A stretch of DNA of 64,000 bases, from contig NVUY01000003.1 of the NCBI GenBank assembly GCA_002733215.1, forward strand, positions 1 to 64,000, read 5' to 3'. Below the pieces are notes generated by a model. The model had not been told where the DNA came from and ran no database searches. It saw nothing but the letters and a program-made list of their open reading frames with translations. Positions 63,427-64,000 of this stretch are shown one piece after another (positions within the stretch are counted from its first letter, which is position 1; every line of letters starts with the position of its first letter). The stretch is from Sulfurovum sp. (GTDB taxonomy: Bacteria; Campylobacterota; Campylobacteria; Campylobacterales; Sulfurovaceae). Position numbers and translations under genes: made by a program.

Positions 63427-64000
63427 TTACCAGTATATCACAACAGATCGCCTTCCCCAGCGAAGTGCCCTTCTTCTGTTTATGCCCATATAAATATCGA
63501 TACGTTTTCTATAACGTTTATTCATTTTATCACGCACTCTATAGTAACCGCGTAATCCGCCTATACGTACCTTTGTACCATTTTTCATACCATATCTGGT
63601 CAGCATATCTCTGGAGACTGCGATGATCTTCATACCCGGACGAAGACGGTTATTCCATGCAGCAAGGAACGGTGTTGAGTCTGTCTGTCCTACATGTGAA
63701 CTGTAAGCTGTAGCAGTCACACGAAGTTTTCTCTTACCAAACCTGTGAACCAGATCCAGTTTACCGCTTTTCTTCTGCGCAGTACGCTTCTTCTCTGCTT
63801 TAATACGGGCTAAGACATAAGGAAGAGGAAGTTTGATCGTTTTACCTCTACTAATGCGTGTATTACTTTTAATATCGTTAAATTTCACTATTTCTTTAGG
63901 TTCAAGGTTAAACTTTTTGGCAATAGAGATCAGCGTATCTCCCTCTTCTACTTTATACTCTGCCGTTGCTATGGCATCGATCATCTTTTGTTCAAAAGGG
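63427..64000 (-). CDS. LysM and 3D-domain cell-wall protein, 5' end outside the window
   Basis: The visible 191 codons have a LysM domain (about 10-55 from the ATG at 63984: EYKVEEGDTLISIAKKFN), a basic linker, and a C-terminal 3D domain ('RVTATAYSSHVGQTDSTPF', then RVRDKMNKRYRKRIDIYMG) of the RlpA/MltA beta-barrel type. The reading frame stays open upstream of 63984 to the window edge (PFEQK) and no signal peptide is present in the visible part, so the real start is probably beyond 64000. A role in peptidoglycan binding or cleavage is inferred. Confidence 0.82.
   Translation of the reverse strand, partial: PFEQKMIDAIATAEYKVEEGDTLISIAKKFNLEPKEIVKFNDIKSNTRISRGKTIKLPLPYVLARIKAEKKRTAQKKSGKLDLVHRFGKRKLRVTATAYSSHVGQTDSTPFLAAWNNRLRPGMKIIAVSRDMLTRYGMKNGTKVRIGGLRGYYRVRDKMNKRYRKRIDIYMGINRRRALRWGRRSVVIYW

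Overview
The window reads as chromosomal DNA of a Campylobacterota (epsilonproteobacterial) chemolithotroph, most like Sulfurovum/Sulfurimonas relatives. The grounds are AT-rich, tightly packed genes with many GTG/TTG starts and 1-4 base overlaps; a UPF0323 lipoprotein, a family typical of this phylum; a UbiD-type decarboxylase of the menaquinone type; and the ispB-hemA-proS-fxsA-dsb-hemC string. This assignment is inference from protein resemblance, not from a marker-gene search.

Region 1 (1-3906) is a decayed accessory region. It holds the 3' end of a group II intron, a complete IS3-family element, and the broken front of a CRISPR-Cas operon: an intact cas6 followed by a cas8b cut after about 110 codons by the IS. 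It also holds a dinD/ubiD chimeric scrap, a REPIN-like palindromic element, a second ubiD 3'-end scrap, and an antitoxin gene followed by a frameshifted RelE/ParE-type toxin. The real ubiD (3907-5730) closes it. The ubiD 3' end is therefore present three times and looks like a recombination or integration hot spot. No CRISPR array is visible.

Region 2 (5832-32619) is mainly core. It opens with three tandem paralogues of a large AsmA-like envelope protein. The haem/isoprenoid/tRNA operon (ispB, hemA, proS, fxsA, dsb-like, hemC) follows. Next come a TonB-dependent receptor, a YfiR-like periplasmic protein and a GGTEF/EAL protein in one operon, which looks like a c-di-GMP signalling module. Then come an N-acyl-amino-acid-synthase-like gene, rsmH-ftsL-RND pump, a class II aldolase-fold protein lacking its metal ligands, a Sel1-repeat protein and bioA.

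Region 3 (32704-41099) has a PpiD-like chaperone, ftsA and ftsZ in one operon ending at a strong terminator, then a convergent pair (PhoX-like phosphatase plus di-haem cytochrome c) and the UPF0323 lipoprotein.

Region 4 (41103-57247) is a rearranged segment. The 3' part of the UPF0323 gene, a glutathionylspermidine-synthase-like gene and the 3' end of an RND pump gene occur twice, in an arrangement that fits a tandem duplication. The first copy has since been split by a roughly 7-kb block (OMP, MBL hydrolase, unknown exported protein, HupE/UreJ-like protein and a second MBL hydrolase). That block is bounded by an 11-base direct repeat and look-alike palindromes. The intact RND-MFP-TolC-TetR efflux operon follows, and a relic of the synthase 3' end reappears inside the apaH 3' end.

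Region 5 (57205-64000) is housekeeping: apaH, a deoxyinosine/uracil DNA glycosylase, a DUF4149-like membrane protein, prmC, an M48 membrane protease, an ABC-F ATPase and a LysM/3D-domain cell-wall protein that runs off the window edge. A second REPIN-like element lies between prmC and the DUF4149-like gene and supplies the prmC stop codon.
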